Positions 27,185 through 37,363 of a stretch of DNA of 64,000 bases are shown piece after piece; within the stretch, counting starts at the first letter, position 1, and every line of letters starts with the position of its first letter. The stretch lies in assembly GCA_018657495.1 (NCBI GenBank), contig JABHXA010000003.1:210937-274936 (forward strand), read 5' to 3'. The notes below the pieces were generated by a model. The model was not told where the DNA came from, made no database searches, and saw only the letters and a program-made list of their open reading frames with translations. The position numbers were made by a program, and so were the translations under genes. Source of the DNA: Fidelibacterota bacterium. GTDB taxonomy: Bacteria > Fidelibacterota > Marinisomatia > SCGC-AAA003-L08 > JACNLC01.

Positions 27185-29097
27185 TATTTGTAACTCCTTG
27201 TGGTTAATTTCACATTCTCAAATACAAGATCTTCTTTGTGAACAACAGGTTCTTTTTCTACCCCCTTGAATTCCCATGCCGATACAAATGTAAAGTTTTT
27301 GTCATCCCGTTTGGCTTCATTTTCTTCTGTCTGGAACTCTTCCCTGAAATGTCCACCGCAAGATTCTTCTCTTTCAAGTGCATCCCTTGCCATGAGCTCA
27401 CCAAGTTCAAGAAAATCAGCCAATCTTCCTGCCTTTTCAAGTTCGGTATTCATAGAATTAGATGACCCTGGGATATTTACATCTTCCCAGAACTCTTTTC
27501 TCAATTTTGGTATTTCTATGATGGCTTTCTTCAATCCTTCTTTATTTCTTGCCATTCCGACATTTTCCCACATGACGAGTCCAAGTTTTTTATGAATTTC
27601 ATCGACGGTTTGTGAGCCCTTTATTGATAACATTCTCTGAATGTTATCCTGGATTCCCTTTTCTGTTTCAATGAATTCTGATGCAGAAGTATCTGAGAAT
27701 CCACCTGTATTTCCCGAGAGATAATCAGCAATCGTATAGGGGATAACAAAATATCCATCAGCGAGTCCCTGCATTAAGGCACTGGCACCTAATCTGTTAG
27801 CACCATGATCTGAAAAATTTGCTTCTCCCATTACATATAAACCGGGTATGGAAGACATGAGATTATAATCTACCCAAAGACCACCCATTGTATAATGGAC
27901 AGCGGGATAAATTCTCATTGGTGTTTTATAGGGATTTTCACCGGTAATCTCTTCATACATATCAAAGAGATTTCCATATTTATCCGCCACCCAATTTTTA
28001 CCGTTTCGACCAATCACATCTTCGAAATCAAGATAAACAGCCAACTTTGTTGCGCCAACGCCATGACCCATATCACACATTTCTTTAGCTCGACGGGAGG
28101 CCACATCTCTTGGCACCAGATTACCAAAAGATGGATAGAGACGTTCAAGGTAATAATCTCGTTCATCTTCTGGAATATTTCCCGGTGCCCGATCATCACC
28201 TTTTTTCTTCGGGACCCAAATACGACCATCGTTTCGCAGACTTTCACTCATTAATGTGAGTTTTGACTGTGATCCACTGGCAACAGGAATACAGGTTGGA
28301 TGGATCTGTGTGAAACAGGGATTTGCAAACAGAGCACCTTTTTTATGTGCCCGCCAGGCCGCAGAACCGTTGCTTGCCATGGCGTTTGTGGAAAGGAAAA
28401 ATACATTCCCATATCCACCAGTGGCCATAACGACAGCGTCTCCAGCATGCGATTCTAATTTTCCGGTAACAAGATTCCGCGTAATTATGCCTTTCGCCTG
28501 ACCATCAACAACAACGATATCCTGCAATTCTGTTCTAGCATGAAAATTCACCTTGCCGGTATTCATCTGTCTTACAAGTGCAGAATAGGCTCCAAGTAAT
28601 AACTGCTGGCCTGTTTGGCCGCGGGCGTAAAATGTTCGGGATACCTGAGCACCTCCAAATGAACGGTTTGAAAGCAAACCACCATATTCTCTTGCAAAGG
28701 GAATCCCCTGTGCAACACATTGATCAATAATGTTATTACTTACTTCTGCAAGACGATATACATTGGCTTCCCGGGATCTGTAATCACCACCTTTTATGGT
28801 ATCATAGAATAATCTAAATATAGAGTCGCCATCTCCAGGATAATTTTTTGCAGCATTGATACCACCTTGAGCGGCGATACTATGAGCTCTTCTTGGAGAT
28901 TCGTGATAAGAGAAAGCCTCAACATTATAACCCAACTCAGCCAGTGCAGCTGCAGCAGAAGCGCCGGCAAGACCAGTACCGACAATCAGAACTTTATATT
29001 TTCGTTTGTTTGATGGGTTTACCAGATTAATCTTGAATTTGTGATTTGTCCACTTTTCAGCAAGAAGACCTTCGGGAATTTTCGCATCTAATTTCAT
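27184..29097 (-). CDS. sdhA: succinate dehydrogenase/fumarate reductase flavoprotein subunit
   Basis: 637 residues. FAD-binding GTGLAG at 40-45 and the covalent-flavin histidine H72 in [10 protein letters not shown]. The active-site segments [10 protein letters not shown] and [16 protein letters not shown] are present. The length and the sdhCAB order match the B-type, menaquinone-linked enzymes of Bacteroidetes and relatives, which have one five-helix cytochrome b subunit and no SdhD. It begins 1 bp after sdhC. Confidence 0.96.
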   Translation of the reverse strand: MKLDAKIPEGLLAEKWTNHKFKINLVNPSNKRKYKVLIVGTGLAGASAAAALAELGYNVEAFSYHESPRRAHSIAAQGGINAAKNYPGDGDSIFRLFYDTIKGGDYRSREANVYRLAEVSNNIIDQCVAQGIPFAREYGGLLSNRSFGGAQVSRTFYARGQTGQQLLLGAYSALVRQMNTGKVNFHARTELQDIVVVDGQAKGIITRNLVTGKLESHAGDAVVMATGGYGNVFFLSTNAMASNGSAAWRAHKKGALFANPCFTQIHPTCIPVASGSQSKLTLMSESLRNDGRIWVPKKKGDDRAPGNIPEDERDYYLERLYPSFGNLVPRDVASRRAKEMCDMGHGVGATKLAVYLDFEDVIGRNGKNWVADKYGNLFDMYEEITGENPYKTPMRIYPAVHYTMGGLWVDYNLMSSIPGLYVMGEANFSDHGANRLGASALMQGLADGYFVIPYTIADYLSGNTGGFSDTSASEFIETEKGIQDNIQRMLSIKGSQTVDEIHKKLGLVMWENVGMARNKEGLKKAIIEIPKLRKEFWEDVNIPGSSNSMNTELEKAGRLADFLELGELMARDALEREESCGGHFREEFQTEENEAKRDDKNFTFVSAWEFKGVEKEPVVHKEDLVFENVKLTTRSYK

Positions 29098-29098
29098 A

Positions 29099-29767
29099 TT
29101 AATTTCCTCCTCCTAAAAGGCCAAAATATATTGGTATACTCATAAACGCCAAGGGGATGATGAGCCAGAAGAAAACGGCTACACCCGATATAAGCGGTTT
29201 ATATTTGCTATGATTCCAACCAAAAGTTTGAAATGCGGATTGAAAGCCATGCCTGAGATGAAGCCCAAGTAATGCCATGGCAAAAATATAAATTAAAGTG
29301 TAATAGATATTGTTAAATCCAAACCTCCCAGAAATAACAATATCGTAAAACTTCCCTCCCCCGTGTTCTAATTGAAACAGACGCCAGATAGTCCCAAGGT
29401 GAGTAACAAGGAAAATAAAGATGAGACTACCGGTTAACCCCATTGTCCTTGATGTTAGCTTGCTATTCTCCGCGGCTTTATTCATCAAATATTTTTCTGG
29501 TGTAGCCTTCCTGTTTTCAATAGTCAATCTTACACCGTTAAATATATGCCAGATGAACATCAATGCAAGTACGACCTCCAAAGAGCGTACGAGGGGTTTC
29601 ACACTGGAAAGGGCTTCTACATATGTATTAAATGCGTTGGGACCTGCAAATAAAACCAGATTTCCTATAACATGAACGATAAGAAATAGGCAAAGTAGAA
29701 TCCCGGTAATTGCCATTTGCATTTTCTTACCAATTGAGGAATTCATAAAATTCAAGAACCAGCTCAT
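29099..29767 (-). CDS. sdhC: succinate dehydrogenase cytochrome b subunit (B-type)
   Basis: 222 residues with five membrane helices, for example [35 protein letters not shown] and [17 protein letters not shown]. Conserved histidines in the helices ([38 protein letters not shown]) fit a di-heme subunit that passes electrons to or from menaquinone. It is the first gene of the sdhCAB operon. No separate SdhD is present, as expected for this type. Confidence 0.93.
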   Translation of the reverse strand: MSWFLNFMNSSIGKKMQMAITGILLCLFLIVHVIGNLVLFAGPNAFNTYVEALSSVKPLVRSLEVVLALMFIWHIFNGVRLTIENRKATPEKYLMNKAAENSKLTSRTMGLTGSLIFIFLVTHLGTIWRLFQLEHGGGKFYDIVISGRFGFNNIYYTLIYIFAMALLGLHLRHGFQSAFQTFGWNHSKYKPLISGVAVFFWLIIPLAFMSIPIYFGLLGGGN

Positions 29768-29999
29768 AATTTCTCCTGTTTATCCTAAATTAGTCGGATG
29801 AGATACAATGATTTTCTTTTAGAACGATAGGTAAAATTAGGATATTCTTCTCCCATTCATCAATTGAAATCCACTATTCTCTTTTTATGGTTCCTGCTTA
29901 CATCTTATATAAACCGAGACATATTATCTTTGAAACATCAATTGATTTATTTTATTTGTATGATATTTAAAATTAGCTTTAAAATACTGGGCTTAATTA

Positions 30000-30071
30000 G
30001 GCCCGTTCGTCTAGTGGTTAGGACTCAGGGTTTTCATCTCTGCAACAGGAGTTCGATTCTCCTACGGGCTA
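30000..30071 (+). tRNA. tRNA-Glu (TTC anticodon)
   Basis: A 72-nt cloverleaf. Acceptor GGCCCGT pairs with ACGGGCT, the D-arm contains CTAGTGGTTAGGAC, the anticodon loop TTTTCAT (anticodon TTC) sits on stem CAGGG/CTCTG, and the T-arm is AGGAGTTCGATTCTCCT. The 3' CCA is not encoded (the discriminator A is followed by CAG), so it must be added afterwards. A terminator follows at once. Confidence 0.95.
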
Positions 30072-30082
30072 CAGAGCCTTTG

Positions 30083-30110
30083 AAAGCTGGTATATCTACC
30101 AGCTTTTTTT
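30083..30110 (+). terminator. intrinsic terminator of tRNA-Glu
   Basis: Stem AAAGCTGGTA/TACCAGCTTT with loop TATC (30083-30106), followed by TTTT. It starts 12 bp after the tRNA. Confidence 0.93.
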
Positions 30111-30368
30111 ATTCCCGATTATTTTTTTATTATGTAGAAAACAATCACAATAATTAAAAGGAATAAAATAATTCCATATCCAATAACTCTTCTCAATTTC
30201 ACCCATCTGATAAATTGTAATTAGCCAAATGTGGAATTGATCATTCTCTTGACCCCATCCGAATTTAATTACAAGATTATTAAGAAATAAAAACTGATTT
30301 ATTATATCTTCGAATAGATTTATATTATGACTCGGTTGGATTTTATAAAATAAATAGTTGGAGGAAAC

Positions 30369-30770
30369 ATGAATAAATCCAGTTTAAATAGAGCTGTCTT
30401 AGTCGGCCGTGTAGGCGACAAACCAGAAGGCAGATACACTCCCAAAGGAACATCCATGGCATCATTCTCAATAGCCACAAACGAAATGTGGGGCAATGGT
30501 GAGGATCGTCAGGAACATACTGAGTGGCATAATATCGTTACCTGGGGCAAATCTGCTGATTTTGTCAGCGATTTTATCCAGAAAGGACAATTGATCTGCA
30601 TTGAAGGCCGATTGAAAACACGGTCCTGGAAGGATAAAGAGGATAATACCAGAAAGACTACAGAAATTGTTGCCAGCTCAATCACCCCTCTTGAATGGAA
30701 GAAGAATGGGGCAAAAACTGAGTCTGGGGTTTCAGAACCAAATGAGGATGAGGAGGATCTTCCTTTCTAA
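30369..30770 (+). CDS. ssb: single-stranded DNA-binding protein
   Basis: 133 residues. An OB-fold N-terminal domain (LNRAVLVGRVGDKPEGRYTP; WHNIVTWGKSADFVSDFIQKG; EGRLKTRSWKD) and the acidic C-terminal tail EDEEDLPF, through which SSB recruits replication and repair proteins. The linker is short, so the protein is shorter than E. coli SSB. GTTGGAGGAAAC upstream is a good ribosome site. It stands alone; the following 213 bp hold nothing recognisable. Confidence 0.96.
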   Translation: MNKSSLNRAVLVGRVGDKPEGRYTPKGTSMASFSIATNEMWGNGEDRQEHTEWHNIVTWGKSADFVSDFIQKGQLICIEGRLKTRSWKDKEDNTRKTTEIVASSITPLEWKKNGAKTESGVSEPNEDEEDLPF

Positions 30771-30983
30771 TCACTGACTTGTAATAATAAGTCCTATAGC
30801 GGGAGTTGAATAGCTCAAATATCTTTCCATATTATTTTTACTTACAGAAAATCGTATTGAAGTATTGAACCCATTAACATATGGTTAATTGTTTTCATTT
30901 TGTGTTTTATTCAGCTCTCGTTTTATCTTGAGCCTTGTTTTGGATAGATATTAACAAATTATAATCATGTATGTACTGGTTTT

Positions 30984-31376
30984 TCAGGACTGTATATAAT
31001 CTTTTCGAAACACCAATAACGTAATCATCCCTCCCAGGATATACATTAACACATCCATGGGGTCTGCAACACCAATTTGAAAAAATACGGGAAGCATAAC
31101 CTCAAAGATTATACTGAAATAAATGACTGACAGGATCACTTGAAACATCGAAATTTCAACGACATCTGTTAACCCTGCCATTTTAAAAATCCATCCCAGT
31201 ATGGGAAGGAAAATTGGTAATAATACTAAGTCATCGAGATAATACCTCATAACCGGTAATGTAAGATATTCCCCTTCCATCCCTTGATTTGTGATGAACA
31301 ATATCATGGCAACAGAAAACAATATCCATATTCGAATACGAGCAAAATAGCTTCTGTATAAAATCAAATTTAACAA
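30984..31376 (-). CDS. small integral membrane protein, unknown function
   Basis: 130 residues with about four hydrophobic helices (IWILFSVAMILFITNQGM; LLPIFLPILGWIFKM; FQVILSVIYFSIIFEVML; VLMYILGGMITLLVF). The RYYLDDLVLLPIFLPILGW segment resembles small proteins of Bacteroidetes that databases call 'magnesium citrate secondary transporter'; this name is unproven and the match is from memory. The first in-frame start is TTG at 31376, with no clear ribosome site; a downstream start is possible. It lies 16 bp after a possible 29-residue membrane peptide. Confidence 0.6.
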   Translation of the reverse strand: MLNLILYRSYFARIRIWILFSVAMILFITNQGMEGEYLTLPVMRYYLDDLVLLPIFLPILGWIFKMAGLTDVVEISMFQVILSVIYFSIIFEVMLPVFFQIGVADPMDVLMYILGGMITLLVFRKDYIQS

Positions 31377-31392
31377 AATAGGGTGACTGCGT

Positions 31393-31482
31393 TTATAAGT
31401 TTAATGCTGCAATGAGAATTGTGGAAATAAGCAATAAGGCAAGAGTATATATCATTTTTTTAAATTCAGTTTTTATCTGCAT
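31393..31482 (-). CDS. possible 29-residue membrane peptide
   Basis: ATG at 31482 preceded by AAAAGGA at 8-nt spacing. The peptide is MQIKTEFKKMIYTLALLLIS, then TILIAALNL and stop: a charged N-terminus followed by one hydrophobic helix. It sits 16 bp upstream of the 130-residue membrane protein on the same strand and 131 bp downstream of DUF420 at the end of the oxidase operon. It could be a small oxidase-associated subunit or a leader peptide coupling translation of the TTG-started gene. Only the ribosome site and the hydrophobicity support it. Confidence 0.45.
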   Translation of the reverse strand: MQIKTEFKKMIYTLALLLISTILIAALNL

Positions 31483-31613
31483 GGGTAAGTCCTTTTATAA
31501 TATCATTTTTTTGACGAATCAAATTGTGAAGATTACTGTCAGTATTCTATTTTTCTATCAACAGAATTAATAGGTAGCAATAGATTCTCAGTTTATCTGT
31601 CTGTTATTACAAC

Positions 31614-32147
31614 TCACAAATACAGCATATAGTAAATCAATACGCCAGTGATAGATACATACATCCAAATTGGAAATGTAATTCTGGCAATTTTTCTGTG
31701 TTTTTCAATTTTACCTGATAATCCCTTGACCAAAGTAAACAATGCCAGGGGAACGGTGGCAGCTGCCAGCGGAATATGGGTAATTAAAATGAGATAGTAA
31801 ATCCATTGCCAGTCGCCAGCGTAAGGAGTGGGGGCAAGCTTGAGACTATGATAAATAACGTAAACAATCATAAACATGGCCGAACTGGAAAATGCCATAA
31901 GCATAAGACGTTTATGGACGCCTATATTTTTTTTCCTTATCTGTATGTAAGCGCCAATAAGTAATCCAGCACTGATTGCATTAAAGGTGGCTATGAGAGT
32001 AGGAAACACTTTTAACCATTCAGGTTCAACAGTATTTGTTTTGGGATAATAAGACAGAAACAAGACTAATGAAATAGAAATAAAAGAGATTAGGCTTAAG
32101 ACATAACGTCCATATGGGATATTTTTTGGAATTAAACTCGATTTCAT
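31614..32147 (-). CDS. DUF420 membrane protein, oxidase-associated
   Basis: 177 residues with about five membrane helices. KKNIGVHKRLMLMAFSSSAM, ITHIPLAAATVPLALFTL and KHRKIARITFPIWMYVSITG are typical of DUF420 (YozB-like). Such genes usually sit with cytochrome c oxidase and ctaB genes and are linked to oxidase assembly. The conserved histidines could bind heme or copper. It follows ctaB by 12 bp in the operon. Confidence 0.85.
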   Translation of the reverse strand: MKSSLIPKNIPYGRYVLSLISFISISLVLFLSYYPKTNTVEPEWLKVFPTLIATFNAISAGLLIGAYIQIRKKNIGVHKRLMLMAFSSSAMFMIVYVIYHSLKLAPTPYAGDWQWIYYLILITHIPLAAATVPLALFTLVKGLSGKIEKHRKIARITFPIWMYVSITGVLIYYMLYL

Positions 32148-32159
32148 CGATTGCTCAAT

Positions 32160-33062
32160 TTATAGCATAACATCGAGAAAAATCATGATTAATAATGCCG
32201 GGAGATATATGATGGATGAGAACATAAGCGTTAAAGCTCGTTTTCTGGTATTAAATGGAATATTGTGGATTACCATAATCAGAAAAGCAACGCTAATAAC
32301 TGCTGTTCCAATAGCGTAAATAATTCCTACAAAATCGATTAAAAATAAACCAATACTGGTCCCAGCCATGGCAATTGAGAAGAACAGAATATGATATCTG
32401 GTATGTCCAGTATCGGGATAAACCGTCGGTAACATTTTAAATCCACCCTTCTCATAATCTTTTGCATACATAATTGCAATTGATAGAAAATGAGGTATCT
32501 GCCAGCAGAATAGAATCCCAAAAAGTATCCAGGCCGGAGCAGCAAGAATACCGGTTACCGCTACCCAGCCGCCTACTGGGGGCAGAGCTCCTGGTACCGA
32601 ACCAATCATTGTGTTCCAAACCGTGAGTCTTTTACTTGGCGTGTAAATAAGAGTGTAGAATAATATGGTGGTTAGAGAAAGGATACCTGTCGCAAGATTG
32701 GTAAATGTTATTAAGTACAAAACACCGAATATTGATAATGATAAACCAAAGATTAGCGCCTGGTTTGGTTTGATAATGCCGCTTGGCAATGGGCGGTGCT
32801 TTGTCCGCTCCATCTTTCTGTCATGATCTCTTTCAATATACTGATTCAATACCGCTGCACCGCTGGATGAAAGATATGTTCCAAGTAAGAGATGAAACAG
32901 CAATTGAATATTCTGCCAGTCCAAACCTACAGATCCAATGCTTCTCAAACCAAGATAATATCCCAAATAAGCCGTGACCAACACGAGGATAGATATTCTG
33001 GGTTTGGTCATTTCCACATAAGCAGAAAGCAGGTTTTTTGCTGGTATTCTCTTTTTTTTCAT
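32160..33062 (-). CDS. ctaB: protoheme IX farnesyltransferase (heme O synthase)
   Basis: 300 residues, UbiA-type prenyltransferase with 8-9 membrane helices. It has the signature NQYIERDHDRKMERTKHRPL, whose aspartates bind magnesium-farnesyl diphosphate, and the second motif YAKDYEKGGFKML. It converts heme B to heme O, the precursor of heme A or the cofactor itself, for the oxidase encoded upstream. No ctaA-type heme A synthase lies in the window. It begins 8 bp after the SCO protein. Confidence 0.95.
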   Translation of the reverse strand: MKKKRIPAKNLLSAYVEMTKPRISILVLVTAYLGYYLGLRSIGSVGLDWQNIQLLFHLLLGTYLSSSGAAVLNQYIERDHDRKMERTKHRPLPSGIIKPNQALIFGLSLSIFGVLYLITFTNLATGILSLTTILFYTLIYTPSKRLTVWNTMIGSVPGALPPVGGWVAVTGILAAPAWILFGILFCWQIPHFLSIAIMYAKDYEKGGFKMLPTVYPDTGHTRYHILFFSIAMAGTSIGLFLIDFVGIIYAIGTAVISVAFLIMVIHNIPFNTRKRALTLMFSSIIYLPALLIMIFLDVML

Positions 33063-33070
33063 GATTTAAA

Positions 33071-33664
33071 TTATGAAATTAATTGGTCGATATGGGTGAT
33101 AAGCAAATCTATGCGACTGTCATCCAATCCATCATAATAGCCCCTGATCATCCCCATGTCATCCACAAGAATTAGAAATATAGGATGTCCTGAAGGGAAG
33201 CCATCCGCTGCAAGTTTGAAGCCGTTTTCACACAAGTCTGCTACTTTTGAGATTTGATCCTCACGAATAAATACCCAGCGATCATCCTCTACACCATGAC
33301 TTTTTCCATATTCAGAAAGGGCTGCTGCGGTATCTCTAACAGGATCTACCGAAATTGAAACTAATTGAACATTTTCACTCTGTTCGTATCTCTCATATAA
33401 TCGTTTCATTTTTGCGCTCATAACCGGACATGGCCCCATGCATGTGGTAAACATGAAATCCACAACATTTATTTTCCCCATCATCTGTTGTTTTCCAAAT
33501 GGATTTCCGTGTGAATCATGAAAACTGAATTCAGGCAATACATATAATTCAGGAAGTATGACGGCTGGTTGTTGCTTGTCTCCCATGAAGATTATCGAAA
33601 GCAGTATAGCTCCCAATATTCCGACTGCGAATATAGAATATTTAATTGTAGAAGGCTTTGACAT
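33071..33664 (-). CDS. SCO1/SenC copper chaperone (downstream copy)
   Basis: 197 residues: N-terminal membrane anchor (YSIFAVGILGAILLSIIF), then a thioredoxin-like SCO domain. The copper ligands are the CxxxC pair in FTTCMGPCPVM and the histidine in FPSGHPIFLILVDD. SCO proteins deliver copper to the CuA site of oxidase subunit II. It lies between subunit IV and ctaB. A second, different SCO gene sits upstream of subunit II in the same operon. Confidence 0.92.
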   Translation of the reverse strand: MSKPSTIKYSIFAVGILGAILLSIIFMGDKQQPAVILPELYVLPEFSFHDSHGNPFGKQQMMGKINVVDFMFTTCMGPCPVMSAKMKRLYERYEQSENVQLVSISVDPVRDTAAALSEYGKSHGVEDDRWVFIREDQISKVADLCENGFKLAADGFPSGHPIFLILVDDMGMIRGYYDGLDDSRIDLLITHIDQLIS

Positions 33665-33733
33665 TCAAATTACTCACTTAAGTGAGTAAAATTATAATTT
33701 TTAATATCCATTGAAATGGGAATTTTATACTGA

Positions 33734-34114
33734 TTAATGTCCTGTTCCACCTTCACTGCTTTTTTGGTTATCATAAATCTTCGCTGACGGATTAATAGGG
33801 CCGGCTTTAATTTTATAAATATTATCCCGAGTCATCGTATCAAACATTATAAAGATAATAAATATAGCAAGAAACAATAATGAGGTAAGAAAAATAATGA
33901 GATTTAATTTATTGTCATAATAGAGATGCATAAAAAACATTGCTACTAATGATGCCTTTATACTGGCTACCAACATGGCAATCACCAGATTATAACTGCC
34001 GAGGTCTACAAAGGAAACAGCTACAGTAACAACTGTGAGCACAAGTAACGCTGTAAAAACAGTGATATATGTTTTGAAAGGAATGATGTGATATGGTGAT
34101 GAATGTGTACTCAT
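33734..34114 (-). CDS. cytochrome c oxidase subunit IV family protein
   Basis: 126 residues with three membrane helices (YITVFTALLVLTVVTVAVSF; IAMLVASIKASLVAMFFMHL; LIIFLTSLLFLAIFIIFIMF). The conserved KASLVAMFFMHL block identifies the prokaryotic subunit IV of caa3-type oxidases. It starts 4 bp after subunit III. Confidence 0.9.
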   Translation of the reverse strand: MSTHSSPYHIIPFKTYITVFTALLVLTVVTVAVSFVDLGSYNLVIAMLVASIKASLVAMFFMHLYYDNKLNLIIFLTSLLFLAIFIIFIMFDTMTRDNIYKIKAGPINPSAKIYDNQKSSEGGTGH

Positions 34115-34118
34115 TGAA

Positions 34119-34754
34119 TTATCCTATCAGGTAAAATAGAGGGAAGAGGAAAATCCAGATCAAGTCAACCAGATGCCAGAATAATCCTACAATTTCAACC
34201 GGGGTGTAATATTCTGATGAGAATTCCCCGCGTTTCATTCTTCTCATCATCCAATAAATAACTGCCATCCCACCAACTACATGTATTCCATGTAAACCGG
34301 TCATTAGAAAATACATACTAAAAAACAGATGGGGATTATTGCCCTCAATGCCTGTGAAAGTATAAAACTTTCCTGGAAGCTGTCCCAGGTGAATTTTATG
34401 GCTATATTCAAAATACTTGATTATTAGAAATACTGAAGCAAGTATTAAAGTGACTGTCAGGTATTTTACTCCCGCCTTCTGGTTATTGTTTTGAATTGCA
34501 TGAATGGACAAAGCCATTGTCAGGGAGCTGGTAATAAGTACGACAGTATTTACACTCCCCATCATCACATCAAGTACCTTGTGAGCGTGGAAAAACATTT
34601 CAGGATACCATGCCCTGAGAATGGCGTAGGCGCAGAATAGTCCGCCAAACATTAATACTTCAGTGACAAGAAACAGCCACATACCCAATTTTGAGGATTC
34701 ATGCTGTTGTTGCGAATCGCTGAAATGATGCTGTAAATGAGCGGGATGACTCAT
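34119..34754 (-). CDS. ctaE: cytochrome c oxidase subunit III
   Basis: 211 residues, with five membrane helices and the subunit III landmarks KLGMWLFLVTEVLMFGGLFC, MTGLHGIHVVGG and LFWHLVDLIWIFLFPLFYL. The short five-helix form is usual for caa3 oxidases. It is 14 bp downstream of subunit I in the operon. Confidence 0.95.
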   Translation of the reverse strand: MSHPAHLQHHFSDSQQQHESSKLGMWLFLVTEVLMFGGLFCAYAILRAWYPEMFFHAHKVLDVMMGSVNTVVLITSSLTMALSIHAIQNNNQKAGVKYLTVTLILASVFLIIKYFEYSHKIHLGQLPGKFYTFTGIEGNNPHLFFSMYFLMTGLHGIHVVGGMAVIYWMMRRMKRGEFSSEYYTPVEIVGLFWHLVDLIWIFLFPLFYLIG

Positions 34755-34768
34755 GAATGGTCCTTTAT

Positions 34769-36376
34769 TTAAACTGTTTTTTCGGGCATGAATTTATCAT
34801 AATCATAGGGCCCGTGCTCTAATTTTGGTTCTTCTAAAAAATTCTCTGGTGGAACAGGGGACGGTGTCGTCCACTCTAATCCATGAATACCCCAGGGATT
34901 GGCTCCGGCAGGTTTACCATGTTTTATTGACCGGACCAGATAATACAACATGAGAAAAAATCCGGCAGCGAGTATCCATGATCCAACCGTTGAAACGATA
35001 TTTAAAGTATGAAATCTATCCGCATACATATAGTATCGTCTTGGCATTCCCTGTGACCCGAGGAAAAATTGGGGAATAAAGGTCATATTGAATCCAACAA
35101 AAATCAGAAACGCCGATATTTTACCATGGGTTTCATTATACATTCTGCCAAATATTTTTGGCCACCAGTAATGTAAACCACCGAGGAAGGCCATAACGGT
35201 GCCACCCATCATTGTATAATGGAAATGGGCAACTATAAAATATGTATCATGCAGGTGGATATCGACTGCAATTGCCCCTAGAAATATACCTGTTAGGCCG
35301 CCAATTCCAAATGTAAACAAAAATATTAGGGCATATAGCATTGGGGTTTCTAAGGTTATTTTCCCATTATACAAAGTAGCCAGCCAATTGAATATCTTGA
35401 TTCCTGAGGGAATCGCTACAAAAAAGGTGATCATTGAGAATATCATTGCAGCATATTCAGATTGACCTGATGTGAACATATGATGGCCCCATACTAAAAA
35501 TCCTAAGAAGGCAATGCCCAATGAAGAAAAGGCAATAGCCCTATAACCAAAAATCCGTTTTTTAGAAAAATGAGCAATGACTTCACTAATAATACCCATT
35601 CCAGGTAATATCATTACATATACAACGGGGTGAGAATAGAACCAGAAGAAATGCTGAAATAAAACGGGATCTCCGCCCATTGCCGGATCAAATATTCCCA
35701 CACCCCAAAGTCTTTCCATTATTAACAATGCGAGGGTGATCGCAACAACGGGTGTGGCCAGTACCTGAATAATAGCAGTAGCATATAATCCCCAGACGAA
35801 TAGGGGAAGCTTGAACCAGGTTAAACCAGGCATTCTCAATTTGTGGATTGTCACAATAAAGTTGATACCTGTAAATATTGATGAGAATCCCAGGATAAAT
35901 GCGCCAAAAGTCATGGCAATAACAGCCGTTTCTGTTGATGAACTATATGGAGTGTAAAAAGTCCAACCCGTATCAACTCCACCCTTTAAAATTGAGTATA
36001 ATGCAATAAATGCTCCGATACAAAAGATATACCAGCTCAAAAGATTCAGCCTTGGAAGTGCGACATCTTTGGCCCCTATCATGACAGGAAGCATAATATT
36101 TCCCAATGCTGCAGGTATAGATGGGATAATAAATAAAAAGATCATAATGGCACCGTGAAGTGTAAACAAACGATTATAAATATCCGCAGTTACAAAATCT
36201 GATCCTGGATTCAAAAGTTCTAATCGAATAGCTAATGCTATAAGTCCACCAACAGCAAGAAAGGTCATAATTGCATATAAATACATGAGGCCAATTCTTT
36301 TGTGATCTAAAGTAACCAGCCAGGATTTCCATCCGGCAGGAGTATTTAAAAAATTTCGTTCAGCAAAATTACTCAT
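34769..36376 (-). CDS. ctaD: cytochrome c oxidase subunit I, A2 type
   Basis: 535 residues with about 12 membrane helices. The heme and copper ligands are visible: the low-spin heme histidine in [10 protein letters not shown], CuB histidines in [16 protein letters not shown] and [10 protein letters not shown], and IVAHFHYTM for both hemes. The proton-channel motif reads YSHPVVY, so the A1-type glutamate of GHPEVY is missing and the Tyr-Ser pair of A2-type heme-copper oxidases takes its place. The Tyr of the HPxVY motif, cross-linked to a CuB histidine in studied enzymes, is kept. It reduces oxygen with electrons from subunit II. Confidence 0.97.
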   Translation of the reverse strand: MSNFAERNFLNTPAGWKSWLVTLDHKRIGLMYLYAIMTFLAVGGLIALAIRLELLNPGSDFVTADIYNRLFTLHGAIMIFLFIIPSIPAALGNIMLPVMIGAKDVALPRLNLLSWYIFCIGAFIALYSILKGGVDTGWTFYTPYSSSTETAVIAMTFGAFILGFSSIFTGINFIVTIHKLRMPGLTWFKLPLFVWGLYATAIIQVLATPVVAITLALLIMERLWGVGIFDPAMGGDPVLFQHFFWFYSHPVVYVMILPGMGIISEVIAHFSKKRIFGYRAIAFSSLGIAFLGFLVWGHHMFTSGQSEYAAMIFSMITFFVAIPSGIKIFNWLATLYNGKITLETPMLYALIFLFTFGIGGLTGIFLGAIAVDIHLHDTYFIVAHFHYTMMGGTVMAFLGGLHYWWPKIFGRMYNETHGKISAFLIFVGFNMTFIPQFFLGSQGMPRRYYMYADRFHTLNIVSTVGSWILAAGFFLMLYYLVRSIKHGKPAGANPWGIHGLEWTTPSPVPPENFLEEPKLEHGPYDYDKFMPEKTV

Positions 36377-36391
36377 TATTATTCCTGGAGT

Positions 36392-37336
36392 TTATTTAAG
36401 TGATTTGATAAAAGCTGACAGACCATCAATTTCCCGGTCTTTTAACTGGCCCTGGAAAGTCGGCATAACCGGGCTGTATCCCTCAACTATTTTCGCATGA
36501 GGTTCTAATAAAGATTCTCGAATATAGTTTTCATCCACAATTGCTGTAGTGCCATCTGTGTGCCTGACTTCGCTGCCAAATATTTCCTTGAGTGTGGGAC
36601 CAACTAAACGAGTCCCATCCAGAGAATGGCATGTGTAACATGCTTTTTTCTTAAACAGGTCTTTTCCAAGTACATCCAATGGAATACTTTCATCAATAAC
36701 GGATTCCTTTTCAACCCATAAATCATATTCTTCCTGGGTGACTACAATCACTTTTCCGATCATTTCAGAGTGACTTAAGCCGCAGTATTCGGTACAAAAG
36801 AGATCAAATTCCCCCGTTTCTGTCGCTTCAAACCACAGCATGGAGTAGCGATTTGGTAATACATCCATTTTTGTTCTGAAGCTTGGAACAAAGAAACTGT
36901 GAAGAACATCTTGTGAAGACATAAGGAGTTTGACAGGTGTATTGACTGGTACAGTCAGTTCATTTGTTACATTGATACCCTCAGGATAATCAAATGACCA
37001 GAACCACTTCTGGGCGGTCACCTTTATTTCCATCGCCTGACTTGGTATCACATTCATTTTCATATAAATTTTAAATCCCCAGAAAAATACAACCATCACC
37101 AATATTGCCGGAATCAATGTCCATGCTATTTCAAGAATATTGTTATGATCTACTGATGAGGTGAGATTGTCATCGTTATCCTTTTTCTTGTAACGGATAA
37201 CAAAATACACCATGACGCCAATCACCAGGACAAATAGAATTGCAGCAGTGTAAAATATAAAATAAAATAACGAGTCTACCTCACCAGCGATTGTGGAGCT
37301 GGCACTTGGAAGCATAAAAGTCCCATCAGTTTTCAT
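36392..37336 (-). CDS. ctaC: cytochrome c oxidase subunit II with fused cytochrome c (caa3)
   Basis: 314 residues. Two membrane helices (about 18-48 and 70-90), then the cupredoxin domain with the CuA site CTEYCGLSHSEM and a histidine in VLHSFFVPSF. A C-terminal cytochrome c domain (about 220-314) has the heme site CYTCH and a methionine ligand in SPVMPTFQGQL. The fusion defines a caa3-type oxidase, which can take electrons directly from alternative complex III. It precedes subunit I by 15 bp. Confidence 0.96.
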   Translation of the reverse strand: MKTDGTFMLPSASSTIAGEVDSLFYFIFYTAAILFVLVIGVMVYFVIRYKKKDNDDNLTSSVDHNNILEIAWTLIPAILVMVVFFWGFKIYMKMNVIPSQAMEIKVTAQKWFWSFDYPEGINVTNELTVPVNTPVKLLMSSQDVLHSFFVPSFRTKMDVLPNRYSMLWFEATETGEFDLFCTEYCGLSHSEMIGKVIVVTQEEYDLWVEKESVIDESIPLDVLGKDLFKKKACYTCHSLDGTRLVGPTLKEIFGSEVRHTDGTTAIVDENYIRESLLEPHAKIVEGYSPVMPTFQGQLKDREIDGLSAFIKSLK

Positions 37337-37363
37337 ATCTGGGTTATTTCCTTTAAATAAATA

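Noticed and set aside
30984-31376. Naming this protein a magnesium citrate transporter
   Set aside because: The resemblance is only topology and a short motif, and the name itself is weakly founded in databases.
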